Position numbers and translations under genes: made by a program. The notes beneath the pieces are model-generated. The model had not been told where the DNA came from. It was given only the letters and a program-made list of their open reading frames with translations, and searched no databases. Below are positions 22,695 to 31,627 of a stretch of DNA of 32,257 bases, one piece after another. Positions within the stretch are counted from its first letter, which is position 1. Each line of letters begins with the position of its first letter. This DNA is from Lachnospiraceae bacterium (GTDB taxonomy: Bacteria; Bacillota; Clostridia; Lachnospirales; Lachnospiraceae). Location: assembly GCA_024682555.1 (NCBI GenBank), contig JAIKZD010000092.1:1-32257 (forward strand), written 5' to 3'.

Positions 22695-22703
22695 TGATAT
22701 AAT
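22695..22703 (+). promoter_or_regulatory. Extended -10 promoter of the acyltransferase gene
   Basis: TGATATAAT on the plus strand (hexamer TATAAT, 22698-22703), 48 bases before the acyltransferase ATG. It overlaps the oppositely directed pyrC -10 on the other strand. Confidence 0.6.
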
Positions 22704-22726
22704 ACCCTGTGGGTCGTCACTGTTAA
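22699..22726 (-). promoter_or_regulatory. Promoter of the pyrC operon
   Basis: On the minus strand, TTAACA (22721-22726), 16 bases, TATTAT (22699-22704). The -10 occupies the same bases as the divergent acyltransferase -10, so polymerase can use only one at a time. A second TATAAT on the minus strand (22680-22685) lies 10 bases before the outer ATG at 22670 and has no -35. Confidence 0.6.
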
Positions 22727-22751
22727 ATCATCATATAACTGAGGTATTTAA

Positions 22752-23489
22752 ATGATACGTTTCATCATAGCCATATTGTTTGTTGTTTTGGCGCTGATAC
22801 TTTCAATGCCGGTCTATCTGGTTCTTTTGCTGATCGGTCTCTATTCTCCCGAAACAAAGGAAAAAGTATCCATGTATTTCCTGCATGTATCCTTCAGGAT
22901 CATAGTATTCATTGCGGGAACAAAGGTGAAATTTATCGGTGAAAGCAATATACCGAAGGACAGGGCGGTCCTGTACGTCGGAAACCACAGAAGCTATTTT
23001 GATGTGATAATACCCGGTACAAAACTGTCATATCCATCCACCTTCGTCGCTAAGAAGGAATTCAACAGGATACCTCTATTAAACCTGTGGATGAAGAATA
23101 TACACTGTCTTATGCTTGACCGTTCCGATGTTAAGGAAGGCCTTAAAATGGTCCTTAAAGCCATCGAATATATCAAAGAAGGAAGATCGGTCTTTGTATT
23201 CCCGGAGGGAACCCGCAACAGGACGGAGGATCTGCTGCTTCCCTTCAAAGAAGGTGCAATGAAGATCTCAACAAAATCCGGATGCCCCATCATTCCGGTT
23301 GCCATTACGAATTCCGCAGATGTTTTCGAAGCTCATTTCCCTAAGCTCAAAAAAACCGAAGTAGTGGTTCATTACGGAAATCCCATATACCCCGATACCC
23401 TAAACAAGGAAGAGCTCAGGTTTATCGGAAACAAAGTGGCCTCCGCAATAGAGTCAATGCTTAGGGATGACGCGGCTCTGATCGGCTGA
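22752..23489 (+). CDS. plsC: 1-acyl-sn-glycerol-3-phosphate acyltransferase (PlsC family)
   Basis: A 245-residue membrane enzyme that acylates lysophosphatidic acid to phosphatidic acid in phospholipid synthesis. N-terminal hydrophobic helices (about 5-33) precede the catalytic HX4D motif NHRSYFD (His79, Asp84) and the substrate-binding FPEGTRNR. PIIPVAITNS near residue 180 is also typical. GAGGT lies upstream of the ATG. The family also includes acyltransferases for other lipids, so exact substrate is inferred. Its 3' end overlaps the convergent membrane-protein gene by 36 bases. Confidence 0.92.
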   Translation: MIRFIIAILFVVLALILSMPVYLVLLLIGLYSPETKEKVSMYFLHVSFRIIVFIAGTKVKFIGESNIPKDRAVLYVGNHRSYFDVIIPGTKLSYPSTFVAKKEFNRIPLLNLWMKNIHCLMLDRSDVKEGLKMVLKAIEYIKEGRSVFVFPEGTRNRTEDLLLPFKEGAMKISTKSGCPIIPVAITNSADVFEAHFPKLKKTEVVVHYGNPIYPDTLNKEELRFIGNKVASAIESMLRDDAALIG

Positions 23490-25133
23490 TCGCCTGTTTC
23501 CCGTGATAAGAATGATCAAAAGGGCTGCCGCCGTCAGTATGGCTGTCAGCTTTGATATGATCTGAAGGAGCGTACCTGCATACATCACCGTCATTGTTCC
23601 CGTAGCACCCGGTATCATATATACTCTCACAAAACCGTTGTTTCCTTTACCGTCAACCTTAAGTTTAATTCTGTTTCCGCCGTTTTCCATGACGGCCTCG
23701 TATCCCTTATAATATATAAAGGGCACATCTATATGGTCATAGGTTTCGGATATCTCGGCCCTTATCGTATTTTTGTCCCTCACAAAATCCAGCACGACCT
23801 CGTCATCGGCAACCATTCTCTCACTTTCGAGGATCAGCGTCTCGGGATCCATGACCGTCTCCGGAAGCCATTCTCCGCCTATGACATGCGCGGTATAGGG
23901 TTTATAGTCATAATAATCATCCGAGTAATCATAATAACCCTGATCATTTACCGACAGATTTCCATAGGTAAAGATACCGCAGACTATCAGTACCACCACG
24001 GATACTATCCCTTCCAGAGGAATGTCAAATCTCTTCGGGGAATATTTTTTCGCACAAAGACAGAGGATAATGCCGTCCGCCATGGAAAACAGCACGGAAC
24101 TCATGATAAAGAAGCGCCATGGAAACTGTATGAAGGAAAGATATTTTCCAAACCTGTCCCAGGGAAGCAGATCGGTTGCAAGCAGGGTAAACAGAAAACC
24201 GGCGATGAGCAGATGGTCGGAAAAGCTTATAAGCTTTTTTGTCTCATCATCCTTACGTAAAATGATCCTCGGAACGGCGAAGATCACCACAAATATCCCC
24301 AAAGACGGGAAATTATTATAGAAGACCCTGACAAATCTTACCGCTTCAGTCCCGGGTTCTATCCAGGGATTGCTTACATAGAAGGTGGTGCTTAAGAGCT
24401 GTTCCGCCATGGGCAGCCAGTATACCGCCGTTATTCCTGCGGTAATGACCGCAGTTATCAACAGGCGAACAAGGGTCTTCCTGTTTTTAAAGACCCTGAT
24501 CCTTATAAGACAGGCTGCGGCCGCAAACAGGAGCCCCATGGCAAAGCTGGCCGTGTGGCACAGCAGAAGGCCGCCGAACCCTATTCCCAATATCCACGGT
24601 TTTTCCATATCTTCATACAGCAGATCATATACCCCGTATAACACCAGAGGTAAAAAAATGAATGCGGTATATTCTCCGGCTGCGGATCTTATATAGATAT
24701 CATCCATATGATACTGACAAAGAGTTACTATTATCGCCGAAAGAATGCCTGCATACTTTGAGGACACCATCCTGCTCACGCAGTAATACATGGAAAAATA
24801 ACAGAGGATGATGCACAGGGCAACAAATACATGATAGCTGGAATTTACGGATAATCCGGCAATCCTCAAAAGAGCCGGAATATAGAGCAAAAAATCCGGA
24901 TAGAACATGGAGCTGGCATATCCCGCTCCCCCGAAAAAAAGAACGTTTACCTTAAGAAACGGCTTACCCATCAGTATCCCCTCTTTAAGACTCTCTATCC
25001 TTAAAAGGTGATAGTCTATATCGTGTCCGTTTATGCAGTACCTTGTAATGAGGGGACTGCATGCTATAAGCAGGGTTATAACCGTTGCAAGCCAGACTAT
25101 CCTGTTTTCGTTTTTCTTAAAATACTCCTTCAT
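23454..25133 (-). CDS. Large polytopic membrane protein (PTPS-related / GT-C-like)
   Basis: A 559-residue protein with about ten or more membrane helices and a soluble C-terminal part (about 400-525, rich in beta strands, with a Tyr/Asp-rich YYDYSDDYYDYKPY). The N-terminal loop NGHDIDYHLLRIESLKEG, with paired acidic residues after the first helix, and SSMFYPDFLLYIPALL match the '6-pyruvoyl-tetrahydropterin synthase-related' membrane family, which is GT-C glycosyltransferase-like in plan and despite its name is not the pterin enzyme. It may transfer sugars to a surface polymer or protein. GAAGAGGTC precedes the ATG. It follows the PEGA protein by 29 bases, suggesting a shared envelope role. 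Confidence 0.82.
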   Translation of the reverse strand: MKEYFKKNENRIVWLATVITLLIACSPLITRYCINGHDIDYHLLRIESLKEGILMGKPFLKVNVLFFGGAGYASSMFYPDFLLYIPALLRIAGLSVNSSYHVFVALCIILCYFSMYYCVSRMVSSKYAGILSAIIVTLCQYHMDDIYIRSAAGEYTAFIFLPLVLYGVYDLLYEDMEKPWILGIGFGGLLLCHTASFAMGLLFAAAACLIRIRVFKNRKTLVRLLITAVITAGITAVYWLPMAEQLLSTTFYVSNPWIEPGTEAVRFVRVFYNNFPSLGIFVVIFAVPRIILRKDDETKKLISFSDHLLIAGFLFTLLATDLLPWDRFGKYLSFIQFPWRFFIMSSVLFSMADGIILCLCAKKYSPKRFDIPLEGIVSVVVLIVCGIFTYGNLSVNDQGYYDYSDDYYDYKPYTAHVIGGEWLPETVMDPETLILESERMVADDEVVLDFVRDKNTIRAEISETYDHIDVPFIYYKGYEAVMENGGNRIKLKVDGKGNNGFVRVYMIPGATGTMTVMYAGTLLQIISKLTAILTAAALLIILITGNRRSADQSRVIPKH

Positions 25134-25162
25134 GACCTCTTCCCTTATTTCATAAATCGGTT

Positions 25163-26683
25163 CTATTCTTCCAAAAGAGCGGAAAATGAAAATGTGATAT
25201 CCTTTCCGTCATTTTCTATGTTTACCGTATAGGTTTTTGTCTGACAGCCATTCTTACTGAGAGTTATCACATGATTTCCGGTCACCTTGGTGGTGCTTGC
25301 GGGAGCGATGCCTATATATGCACCGTCCAGATATACCTCGCATCCCTCCGGCTGCTGTACGTATATCTTCTTAACGGAAGATATTATATCCGTAGTTTCC
25401 GTGCTACTGTCGGAAACGGTGGAGGAAGTCCGGGATGTCTGCGATGTGCCGGATGTATCGGAAACTGCCGGAACCGCCGCAGTCGTGGATGTTGTGCTCC
25501 GGGAAGTATCCGAGGCCGTGCCGGGATAAGGCCTGTTTGGATCCGAAGACGTATCGGAGTATCCCGTGGAAGACGTATCCGTCTGTCCCGTCGTGCTTCC
25601 GGGCCTTTGCGTATCTCCGGTCTTACCTGTGTTTCCCGTGGTATCACTGTCATCGGGCTGTGCCATATCCAGGGTAATGTCTACATTTGCATATTCCGAG
25701 CCCGTCTTGATATTTGTCGTAACCGGTTCATATCCGGCCGCCTCTACCCTGACGGAATGAACTCCGTATTCAAGGGGTACCCTGTCCACATAATCGGTCA
25801 TTTCCCCGTCTATGTACAGCTGGGCGTATACAGGGGAAATATTGAATTCCACGTGGCATACGGCAATCTCTTCGATCACCACATCCCTTAAGTCTATCAG
25901 TGTTTCCCTGTCCCTTATTACGGACACATCCTTCTGGGCCAGATATCCCTTATTTGTAAGACGTATATGAAAATCACCTTCGGGAACAGGTAACAGCATG
26001 TCATCGGTAATGGGGCGTATAAGGTCGTTTCCCACCTCTATATAACCGCCCACAAAGTAGCTGTCATTCTTAAGCCTTAAATATCCGTGCCCCTTGTCTA
26101 TGACGATGGAAAGTATCTTTTTATCAAGTCCTCTCACGGTTATGGAATCAAGATCCGTAAGATCCATCCATTCAGCCTTTTCGCCGTAGGAAAAGATCTC
26201 TATGCCGTTACCGAATTTGTAAGAATCATCACCTATCTTAAAGATCTTTTTCTTTTCATCAACGGAGAACTTCCTTACATCCGTCATTTCCCATACTTTA
26301 TCGCTTAACCTGACGCTTTTTATCGTATCTCCGTGAATGGTATAGCTTACATCGGCGATCTGTCCGCATTTCAGTTCCTTCGGAACTATACCGTCACCGT
26401 ATTTATTATAAAAGGCAGTGGCGCCTATATATTCGAGTTCATATTTTTTTTCGCTGATAATGTCCTTAAAGCTGATCACCGAATCCTTTGTATCAACCTT
26501 AAGTATCACACCCGTGAGCGTGTTTCCCGAGCCCTCTAAAGTAATGTTTTCCTCTTCTTTTGATGCCACATTTCCCTGTCCCGAGGATATGTTTGTTTTT
26601 TCGGTGTATTCCTTTGCTATGACATAACAGCATATTAGCGTTAATATGGTGATCAGACATACGGGTATAATCGCTTTGTTCAT
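25163..26683 (-). CDS. Surface protein with PEGA repeats and Ser/Thr-rich linker
   Basis: A 506-residue exported or membrane-anchored protein. It has one N-terminal hydrophobic helix (about 5-23) and a beta-rich region (about 55-195). A PEGA-like unit follows at about 198-258 (LLPVPEGDFHIRLTNKGY), then a clear PEGA domain at 276-340 (AQLYIDGEMTDYVDRVPLEYGVHSVRVEAAGYEP). A Thr/Ser/Gly/Asp linker of about 97 residues (341-437) leads to a final PEGA domain (440-500, CEVYLDGAYIGIAPASTTKVTGNHVITLSKNGC). PEGA domains are common in surface proteins, often close to the cell wall. The linker could be glycosylated. AGGGGAT precedes the ATG. No LPXTG sorting signal is present. Confidence 0.85.
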   Translation of the reverse strand: MNKAIIPVCLITILTLICCYVIAKEYTEKTNISSGQGNVASKEEENITLEGSGNTLTGVILKVDTKDSVISFKDIISEKKYELEYIGATAFYNKYGDGIVPKELKCGQIADVSYTIHGDTIKSVRLSDKVWEMTDVRKFSVDEKKKIFKIGDDSYKFGNGIEIFSYGEKAEWMDLTDLDSITVRGLDKKILSIVIDKGHGYLRLKNDSYFVGGYIEVGNDLIRPITDDMLLPVPEGDFHIRLTNKGYLAQKDVSVIRDRETLIDLRDVVIEEIAVCHVEFNISPVYAQLYIDGEMTDYVDRVPLEYGVHSVRVEAAGYEPVTTNIKTGSEYANVDITLDMAQPDDSDTTGNTGKTGDTQRPGSTTGQTDTSSTGYSDTSSDPNRPYPGTASDTSRSTTSTTAAVPAVSDTSGTSQTSRTSSTVSDSSTETTDIISSVKKIYVQQPEGCEVYLDGAYIGIAPASTTKVTGNHVITLSKNGCQTKTYTVNIENDGKDITFSFSALLEE

Positions 26684-26719
26684 ATCAAATCCCCTGCCGT
26701 GACCGGACTTTCCGTCCCG

Positions 26720-28099
26720 TCATTTGTTCTCCGTTTCCCGGTACAGCTCCTTTATCAGCTCTCCCGATAACAGATACTCCCTGGTATTCTTCCCGGGATC
26801 ATCAAGCACTATCTGCAGCATTCTGTTAAGTGCAGCACCAAGCTGCCTTCCGGGCTTAAATCCGCAGGTTATAAGATCTTTTCCGTCTACTTTCAGATCT
26901 TTTAAGGTAAGACAGTCTTTATCCCTTACTATCTCCCGATACAGCTTTTCACAGCTGTCTATGCATTCAAGCTTTTCCCTGCGTTTATATTCACTCTGTG
27001 CGTTTGTATCGCATCTCCTTAAGATGAACCACAGAGGCATCAGATCATCACCGATCTTTGCCATCAGTCTTCTGAGTTTCGGTTTCGTGAGCACGTCCCT
27101 GTGATCATGATATTTAACCAGGGTCCTTACCTTATATATCGTGTCATTGTCAAATTTGAGCCTTTTAAGGATACGGGATGCAATCTCCTCGCTGACACCG
27201 GCATGGCCGTAAAAATGATCCGTCCCTTTTTCATCCGTGCTTTTACAGTCCGGTTTCCCCATGTCATGACACAGTAAGGACAGCCTTAGTATCCTTTTAT
27301 CCGCCCTGCTTAACCGGTCATTCCACTCTCTGCTGTTATTTAAGGTTTCAACGGTATGTATGCCGACATTATACATATGATGGGGATTATTCTGCTCTGT
27401 CTCCATCATCCGGTCTATTTCGGGCATTATCACCCTTGATATGCCTGTTTCATAAAGTGAAAGGATCTTCTGCGGCGAATCCGAGACCAGAAGCTTTACA
27501 AGTTCCGTCTGTATCCTTTCCGCACTTATCTGTCTTAAGGTATCCGCTTTTTTGATTATGGATGAAAGGGTTTTTTCTTCTATCTTAAAATCAAGCTGGG
27601 CGGAAAATCTTACAGCCCTCATTATCCTCAGGGCATCCTCGTCAAAACGCTTTTCGGGATCGTTAACGGCCCTTATAACCCCGTTCTTCAGATCAGAGAG
27701 CCCTCCGAAACAGTCGACGATCCCCGTATCATCATTATACGCAAGGGCATTTATGGTAAAATCCCGGCGCATAAGGTCTTCCTCAAGCCTGTCAGTGAAG
27801 GTCACCTCTCTGGGATGCCTTCCGTCCTCATAGACGCCGTCGATCCTGTATGTGGTGACCTCATAGGACTCTTTGCCCATCAGGACGGTTACGGTCCCAT
27901 GCTTTAATCCCGTATCTACGGTTCTTTTGAATATTCTTTTTACGGAAAGAGGATCCGCACTTGTTGTGATATCCCAGTCATCCGGCTTCCGCCCCAAAAG
28001 ACAATCCCGTACACAGCCGCCGACCGCATAGGCCTCATAGCCTTCAGCTTTAAGTACGCTGATTATATGGCTGACCTTTTCCGGAAGGTTTATTTGCAT
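26720..28099 (-). CDS. cca: CCA tRNA nucleotidyltransferase with HD domain
   Basis: A 459-residue class II nucleotidyltransferase adding or repairing the 3' CCA of tRNAs. Head-domain motifs: GGCVRDCLLG (27-36), catalytic Asp41 and Asp43 in DDWDI, RRDFTINALAYN, and EDALRIMRAVRFSAQL. A metal-dependent HD domain follows (LSLLCHDMGKPDC). It is the full CCA type in layout; a split CC- or A-adding role cannot be excluded by eye. GAGGT lies before the ATG. The five tRNA genes at the window's end all lack an encoded CCA, so this activity is needed. Confidence 0.95.
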   Translation of the reverse strand: MQINLPEKVSHIISVLKAEGYEAYAVGGCVRDCLLGRKPDDWDITTSADPLSVKRIFKRTVDTGLKHGTVTVLMGKESYEVTTYRIDGVYEDGRHPREVTFTDRLEEDLMRRDFTINALAYNDDTGIVDCFGGLSDLKNGVIRAVNDPEKRFDEDALRIMRAVRFSAQLDFKIEEKTLSSIIKKADTLRQISAERIQTELVKLLVSDSPQKILSLYETGISRVIMPEIDRMMETEQNNPHHMYNVGIHTVETLNNSREWNDRLSRADKRILRLSLLCHDMGKPDCKSTDEKGTDHFYGHAGVSEEIASRILKRLKFDNDTIYKVRTLVKYHDHRDVLTKPKLRRLMAKIGDDLMPLWFILRRCDTNAQSEYKRREKLECIDSCEKLYREIVRDKDCLTLKDLKVDGKDLITCGFKPGRQLGAALNRMLQIVLDDPGKNTREYLLSGELIKELYRETENK

Positions 28100-28134
28100 A
28101 CGGGATACCTCGTTTCGTTATTGTTTCAGCATCT

Positions 28135-29328
28135 TTATTTTACCAGTGCTGCAGTTTCTCTTGCGATGGCAAGCTCTTCATTTGTAGGCACCACCAGGAC
28201 CTTAACGCCTGATGACGGTGTGGAGATCACGGTCTCTTCACCTCTTATTGAATTCTTATCGGGATCGATCTCTATTCCCAGATATCCCAGATACTCGCAC
28301 ACCGCTTTTCTTCCATCGGCATTGTTCTCACCCACTCCTGCGGTGAAGGCGATGGCATCAACTCCGTTTAAGGCTGCCGTATAAGCGCCTATATACTTGG
28401 CCACCCTGTAATAGTAAGCCTCAAGCGTGGTTATGGCTCTCTCGTTTCCTTTGGAAGCTTCGCTTCCGAGATCTCTGAAATCGCTTGATATTCCTGAAAG
28501 ACCCAGAACGCCTGATTTCTTGTTTAAAACATTTAACATCTCCCCGATGGTCATGTCTTCCTTCTGACAGAGGAAATTAAGGATGGCGGGATCAAGATCT
28601 CCGCTTCTGGTACCCATAATAAGTCCTTCGAGGGGGGTAAGACCCATGCTGGTGTCCACGCACTTTCCGTTCTTAACGGCACTTATGCTGGCTCCGTTTC
28701 CAAGATGACATACTATGATCTTTAAGTCTTTATAATCTTTTCCGAGTATTTCGGCAGTTCTTTTTGACACATAGCTGTGACTGGTTCCGTGGAAACCGTA
28801 TCTTCTGACTTTGTATTTCTCATAATACTCGTAGGGTATACCGTAAAGATATGCCTTTTTGGGCATTGTCTGATGAAATGCCGTATCAAACACGGCTGCC
28901 ATGGGTACTTCCGGCATGATCTGTCTTATGGAACGGATACCCGTCAGATTTGCGGGATTATGAAGAGGGGCAAGATCATTGCATTCCTCGATCGCCTTTA
29001 TCACATCATCATCAATAAGGGTGGCCTCCGAGAATCTCTCCCCGCCGTGAACGATCCTGTGGCCCACGGCATCTATCTCTTTAAGATCCTGTAAAACGCC
29101 GTATTCCTTATCGGTCAGGCTGTCAAGTACCAGCTGTACCGCTACAACATGATCGGGCATGTCTATCTCTTTTGTTATCTTATCCTTTCCCGTGCTCTGA
29201 TGGCTTATCATGCTGCCGCTTATGCCTATTCTTTCACAGAGACCCTTGGCCAATACTTCCTCGCTCTCTGAGTCTATCAGCTGATATTTTAAAGATGAAC
29301 TTCCGCAGTTTATTACCAATACCTTCAT
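28135..29328 (-). CDS. ackA: Acetate kinase
   Basis: A 397-residue ASKHA-fold kinase interconverting acetyl phosphate and acetate with ATP formation, a main energy step in fermentation. It has the N-terminal NCGSSSLKYQL signature, VVHGGERF, VFDTAFHQTMP, YGFHGTSHSYV, CHLGNGASI and the C-terminal VPTNEELAIA. The length is typical. GAGAGGT precedes the ATG. A strong promoter lies at 29365-29393. The usual partner pta is not adjacent. cca follows after 35 bases with no terminator, so ackA transcription may run into cca and the two envelope genes. Confidence 0.98.
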   Translation of the reverse strand: MKVLVINCGSSSLKYQLIDSESEEVLAKGLCERIGISGSMISHQSTGKDKITKEIDMPDHVVAVQLVLDSLTDKEYGVLQDLKEIDAVGHRIVHGGERFSEATLIDDDVIKAIEECNDLAPLHNPANLTGIRSIRQIMPEVPMAAVFDTAFHQTMPKKAYLYGIPYEYYEKYKVRRYGFHGTSHSYVSKRTAEILGKDYKDLKIIVCHLGNGASISAVKNGKCVDTSMGLTPLEGLIMGTRSGDLDPAILNFLCQKEDMTIGEMLNVLNKKSGVLGLSGISSDFRDLGSEASKGNERAITTLEAYYYRVAKYIGAYTAALNGVDAIAFTAGVGENNADGRKAVCEYLGYLGIEIDPDKNSIRGEETVISTPSSGVKVLVVPTNEELAIARETAALVK

Positions 29329-29364
29329 TTTAAATACCTCTCTTTGTTTTTTGAAACCTATCCC

Positions 29365-29393
29365 ATTATATATTATTTACCGTTCATTCTCAA
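29365..29393 (-). promoter_or_regulatory. Sigma-A promoter of ackA
   Basis: On the minus strand, TTGAGA (29388-29393), 17 bases, TATAAT (29365-29370). The -35 lies within the last codons of the pseudouridine synthase gene. The leader is about 30 bases long. Confidence 0.75.
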
Positions 29394-30150
29394 GAAAATC
29401 GACTATTCCGAGGGCCTTTTCGGACACCTCTATCCTTATTTCCTTTTTACTTAAGGGATGTATAAAAACAAGCCTGTAGGCATAAAGACCTATCCCCTTA
29501 AGGTCTCTGTCCCCCGGACTTTCCGCCTCTTCCCTTAAAACCCCGGTGCCTTTTCCGGTGACGTTTCCGGATCCCTTATGTCCCCCGTATTTCAAGTCAT
29601 AAAGAACAGGATGCCCCATGTGTGCTAACTGAGCCCTTATCTGGTGAAACCTGCCGGTTTTCAGATCTATATCCAAAAGCGTCAGATTCTTCTCAGGGTA
29701 TTTTCTTATTATCCTGTAATTAAGGACAGCCTTTTTTGCGGATCCGCTTTTTTTCCCGTTATCATATATCAGTGCCCTGTTATTCTTCCTGTCCTTATCG
29801 ATAAGATCGACAAGTTCCACAACCTCATTTTCCTGCCCCTCTACCAGTCCTTCCGCTATGGCATAGTAGCTTTTTCTTATCTTTCCGTCCTTTAACAGCC
29901 TGTTAAGCTCTTTAAGGGTCTTTTCGTTCTTTGCAAATAACATAAGACCTGTAACAGGCTGGTCAAGTCTGTGTACAGGTCCGAGACCTTCCGATGAGAT
30001 TCCTTTTTCGCTTAAGTATCGTTTTACCAGGGAGACCATGTCCGTCTGCGTGATGTCCGCTGTCTGGGAGGCGATCCCCGCCGGCTTTAAACATACCAGG
30101 ATGTCATCATCTTCGTATTTTATATCCGGTGTTAATGCTTTATTCCTCAT
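29377..30150 (-). CDS. RluA-family RNA pseudouridine synthase
   Basis: A 257-residue enzyme isomerising uridine to pseudouridine in rRNA or tRNA. The catalytic motif is HRLDQPVTGLMLFAKN with Asp63; KSYYAIAEG, LTLLDIDLKTGRFHQIRAQLAHMGHPVLYDLKYGG and the C-terminal LHPLSKKE-like YRLVFIHPLSKKEI follow the RluA pattern. There is no N-terminal S4 domain, so it is the short form. Target uridine is unknown. Its ATG overlaps the carboxypeptidase stop (ATGA). Confidence 0.93.
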   Translation of the reverse strand: MRNKALTPDIKYEDDDILVCLKPAGIASQTADITQTDMVSLVKRYLSEKGISSEGLGPVHRLDQPVTGLMLFAKNEKTLKELNRLLKDGKIRKSYYAIAEGLVEGQENEVVELVDLIDKDRKNNRALIYDNGKKSGSAKKAVLNYRIIRKYPEKNLTLLDIDLKTGRFHQIRAQLAHMGHPVLYDLKYGGHKGSGNVTGKGTGVLREEAESPGDRDLKGIGLYAYRLVFIHPLSKKEIRIEVSEKALGIVDFLENER

Positions 30151-31373
30151 TCGTTTGCCTTTTCAACGGCTTCCTCATTCCTGTCCTGTTCTATCTGATC
30201 CTCGATCTCCGCAGCTGAGGAAGGTACATAATCTGCCGTATCAAAAAACTGCTTATATACAGCCACGTGATCATATATACATCTCCAGTTCCCCATGGCA
30301 TTTGCGATGACACAGATATAGGCATTTCCGTCCGGAGTCACCGCGTAACTCACCGCACAGTTACCGGATTCGTGAACATATCCCGTCTTTCCGCCCATGA
30401 ATTCCACTCCGCAGTCCTTGTCTTCTATCCTTCGTAAAAACAGGTTGGATATCTCAATTCCGTTCGGATGAAGGGCAGTGGAAGAGGTGGTATATTTCCT
30501 GGTCCCGAGTACCTGTCTGCACAGTTCGTTATCCATTGCCGCTTCCATTATCATGGCCATATCATAGGCCGTACAGTAATGATCATCATCATACAGCCCG
30601 ACGCAGTTGGTAAAGTGAGCGGAGTCTGACAGGCCAAGCTCTTGGAGTTTTTGATTCATCATCTCCACAAAGGCTTCATGACTTCCGGCCACATAACAGG
30701 CAAGTCCTATGGCCGCATCCGCTCCCGAGGGCAGGATGGTACCATACAGAAGATCCCTTACGGTAACGACTTCATTTTCCTGAAATCCTACCATGCTGCA
30801 GTCATGATTATAGGAATAGCTGAGTATGTCCATATCGATGGTAAATTTGTCATCCAGATCGTTAACATGCTCCGCCGCAACAAGCAGTGTAAGGACCTTT
30901 GTCATAGAGGCAGGATACATGCGGGTATTTGCCTCCCTCTGCGCAAGTATGGTGTCGTTGTTAACATCCACAAGGATGGCAAACTGTCCCGTAACGTCTT
31001 CTCCGAATCCCTTTGTAAATTCATTGGGAAAAGCAGAATAAACAATGGGTTCAGGCTCTTCCTCTTCTTCCTCGGGGCTTTCCTCAACGAAAACATGCTC
31101 TATCACGCCGAAAAGTGATTCGTTTGCTATTTCCGGATTTTTTAAAGACATGATCTTTCTAACGGTTATAAAGATCAGGAATATGGCGGCTATGAGTCCG
31201 AAAAATAAAACTCCGATCCTCACATACAGTTTCAGAAGGAGTTTTTTTCTTCTTTTTCTGCGTCTTATCGCACGTAAGGCTGCTCTTTTTTTTCTTTCTA
31301 TATCTTCAGTATCAAGACGATCCATGAGTTCGGGATACAGAACGTCTTTTGAATATTGGCTGTCTTCTATCAT
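30147..31373 (-). CDS. D-alanyl-D-alanine carboxypeptidase (S11, DacF-like), signal-anchored
   Basis: A 408-residue penicillin-binding protein trimming the terminal D-Ala from peptidoglycan stems. A Lys/Arg-rich cytoplasmic N-terminus (about 1-48, RRRKRRKKLLLK) precedes one membrane helix (about 50-72), an acidic linker (EEEEEEPEP) and the S11 domain. Active-site motifs: SxxK as SMTK (Ser156, Lys159) and KTG (329-331). The second motif, usually SGN, reads SGA (216-218). The anchor is N-terminal rather than the C-terminal amphipathic helix typical of DacA, and no signal peptidase site is obvious. The ribosome binding site is weak (CGGAAC). It is cotranscribed with the pseudouridine synthase. 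Confidence 0.94.
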   Translation of the reverse strand: MIEDSQYSKDVLYPELMDRLDTEDIERKKRAALRAIRRRKRRKKLLLKLYVRIGVLFFGLIAAIFLIFITVRKIMSLKNPEIANESLFGVIEHVFVEESPEEEEEEPEPIVYSAFPNEFTKGFGEDVTGQFAILVDVNNDTILAQREANTRMYPASMTKVLTLLVAAEHVNDLDDKFTIDMDILSYSYNHDCSMVGFQENEVVTVRDLLYGTILPSGADAAIGLACYVAGSHEAFVEMMNQKLQELGLSDSAHFTNCVGLYDDDHYCTAYDMAMIMEAAMDNELCRQVLGTRKYTTSSTALHPNGIEISNLFLRRIEDKDCGVEFMGGKTGYVHESGNCAVSYAVTPDGNAYICVIANAMGNWRCIYDHVAVYKQFFDTADYVPSSAAEIEDQIEQDRNEEAVEKANE

Positions 31374-31407
31374 AAAAACGGTTCCGAAATGCTTTTTTAC
31401 TTATATC

Positions 31408-31436
31408 ATAGTATTTAATCCGGACAGAAATTTCAA
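31408..31436 (-). promoter_or_regulatory. Sigma-A promoter of the carboxypeptidase gene
   Basis: On the minus strand, TTGAAA (31431-31436), 17 bases, TACTAT (31408-31413). The predicted start of transcription is near 31401, about 28 bases before the ATG. It lies about 60 bases beyond the tRNA-array terminator. Confidence 0.6.
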
Positions 31437-31495
31437 TGAATAAATTATAAAATTCAGCCCATATGGATCACTGTTTTATCAGTCATCTTTTTTGA

Positions 31496-31529
31496 AATAA
31501 AAAAGCAGGTTCATATTTGATGAACCCGC
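31496..31529 (-). terminator. Intrinsic terminator of the rRNA-tRNA transcript
   Basis: On the minus strand, GCGGGTTCAT, loop CAAAT, ATGAACCTGC: a 10-bp stem with one G-U pair (31505-31514 with 31520-31529), followed by TTTTTTA. It lies 14 bases after the initiator tRNA gene. Confidence 0.93.
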
Positions 31530-31542
31530 AGATCAATTATAG

Positions 31543-31616
<74 letters not shown>

Positions 31617-31627
31617 GCAGATATAAA

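Noticed and set aside
25271-25891. Plus-strand open frame of 206 codons over the PEGA gene
   Set aside because: Arg/Cys/Gly-rich shadow of the Ser/Thr linker and PEGA coding strand; no start signals.
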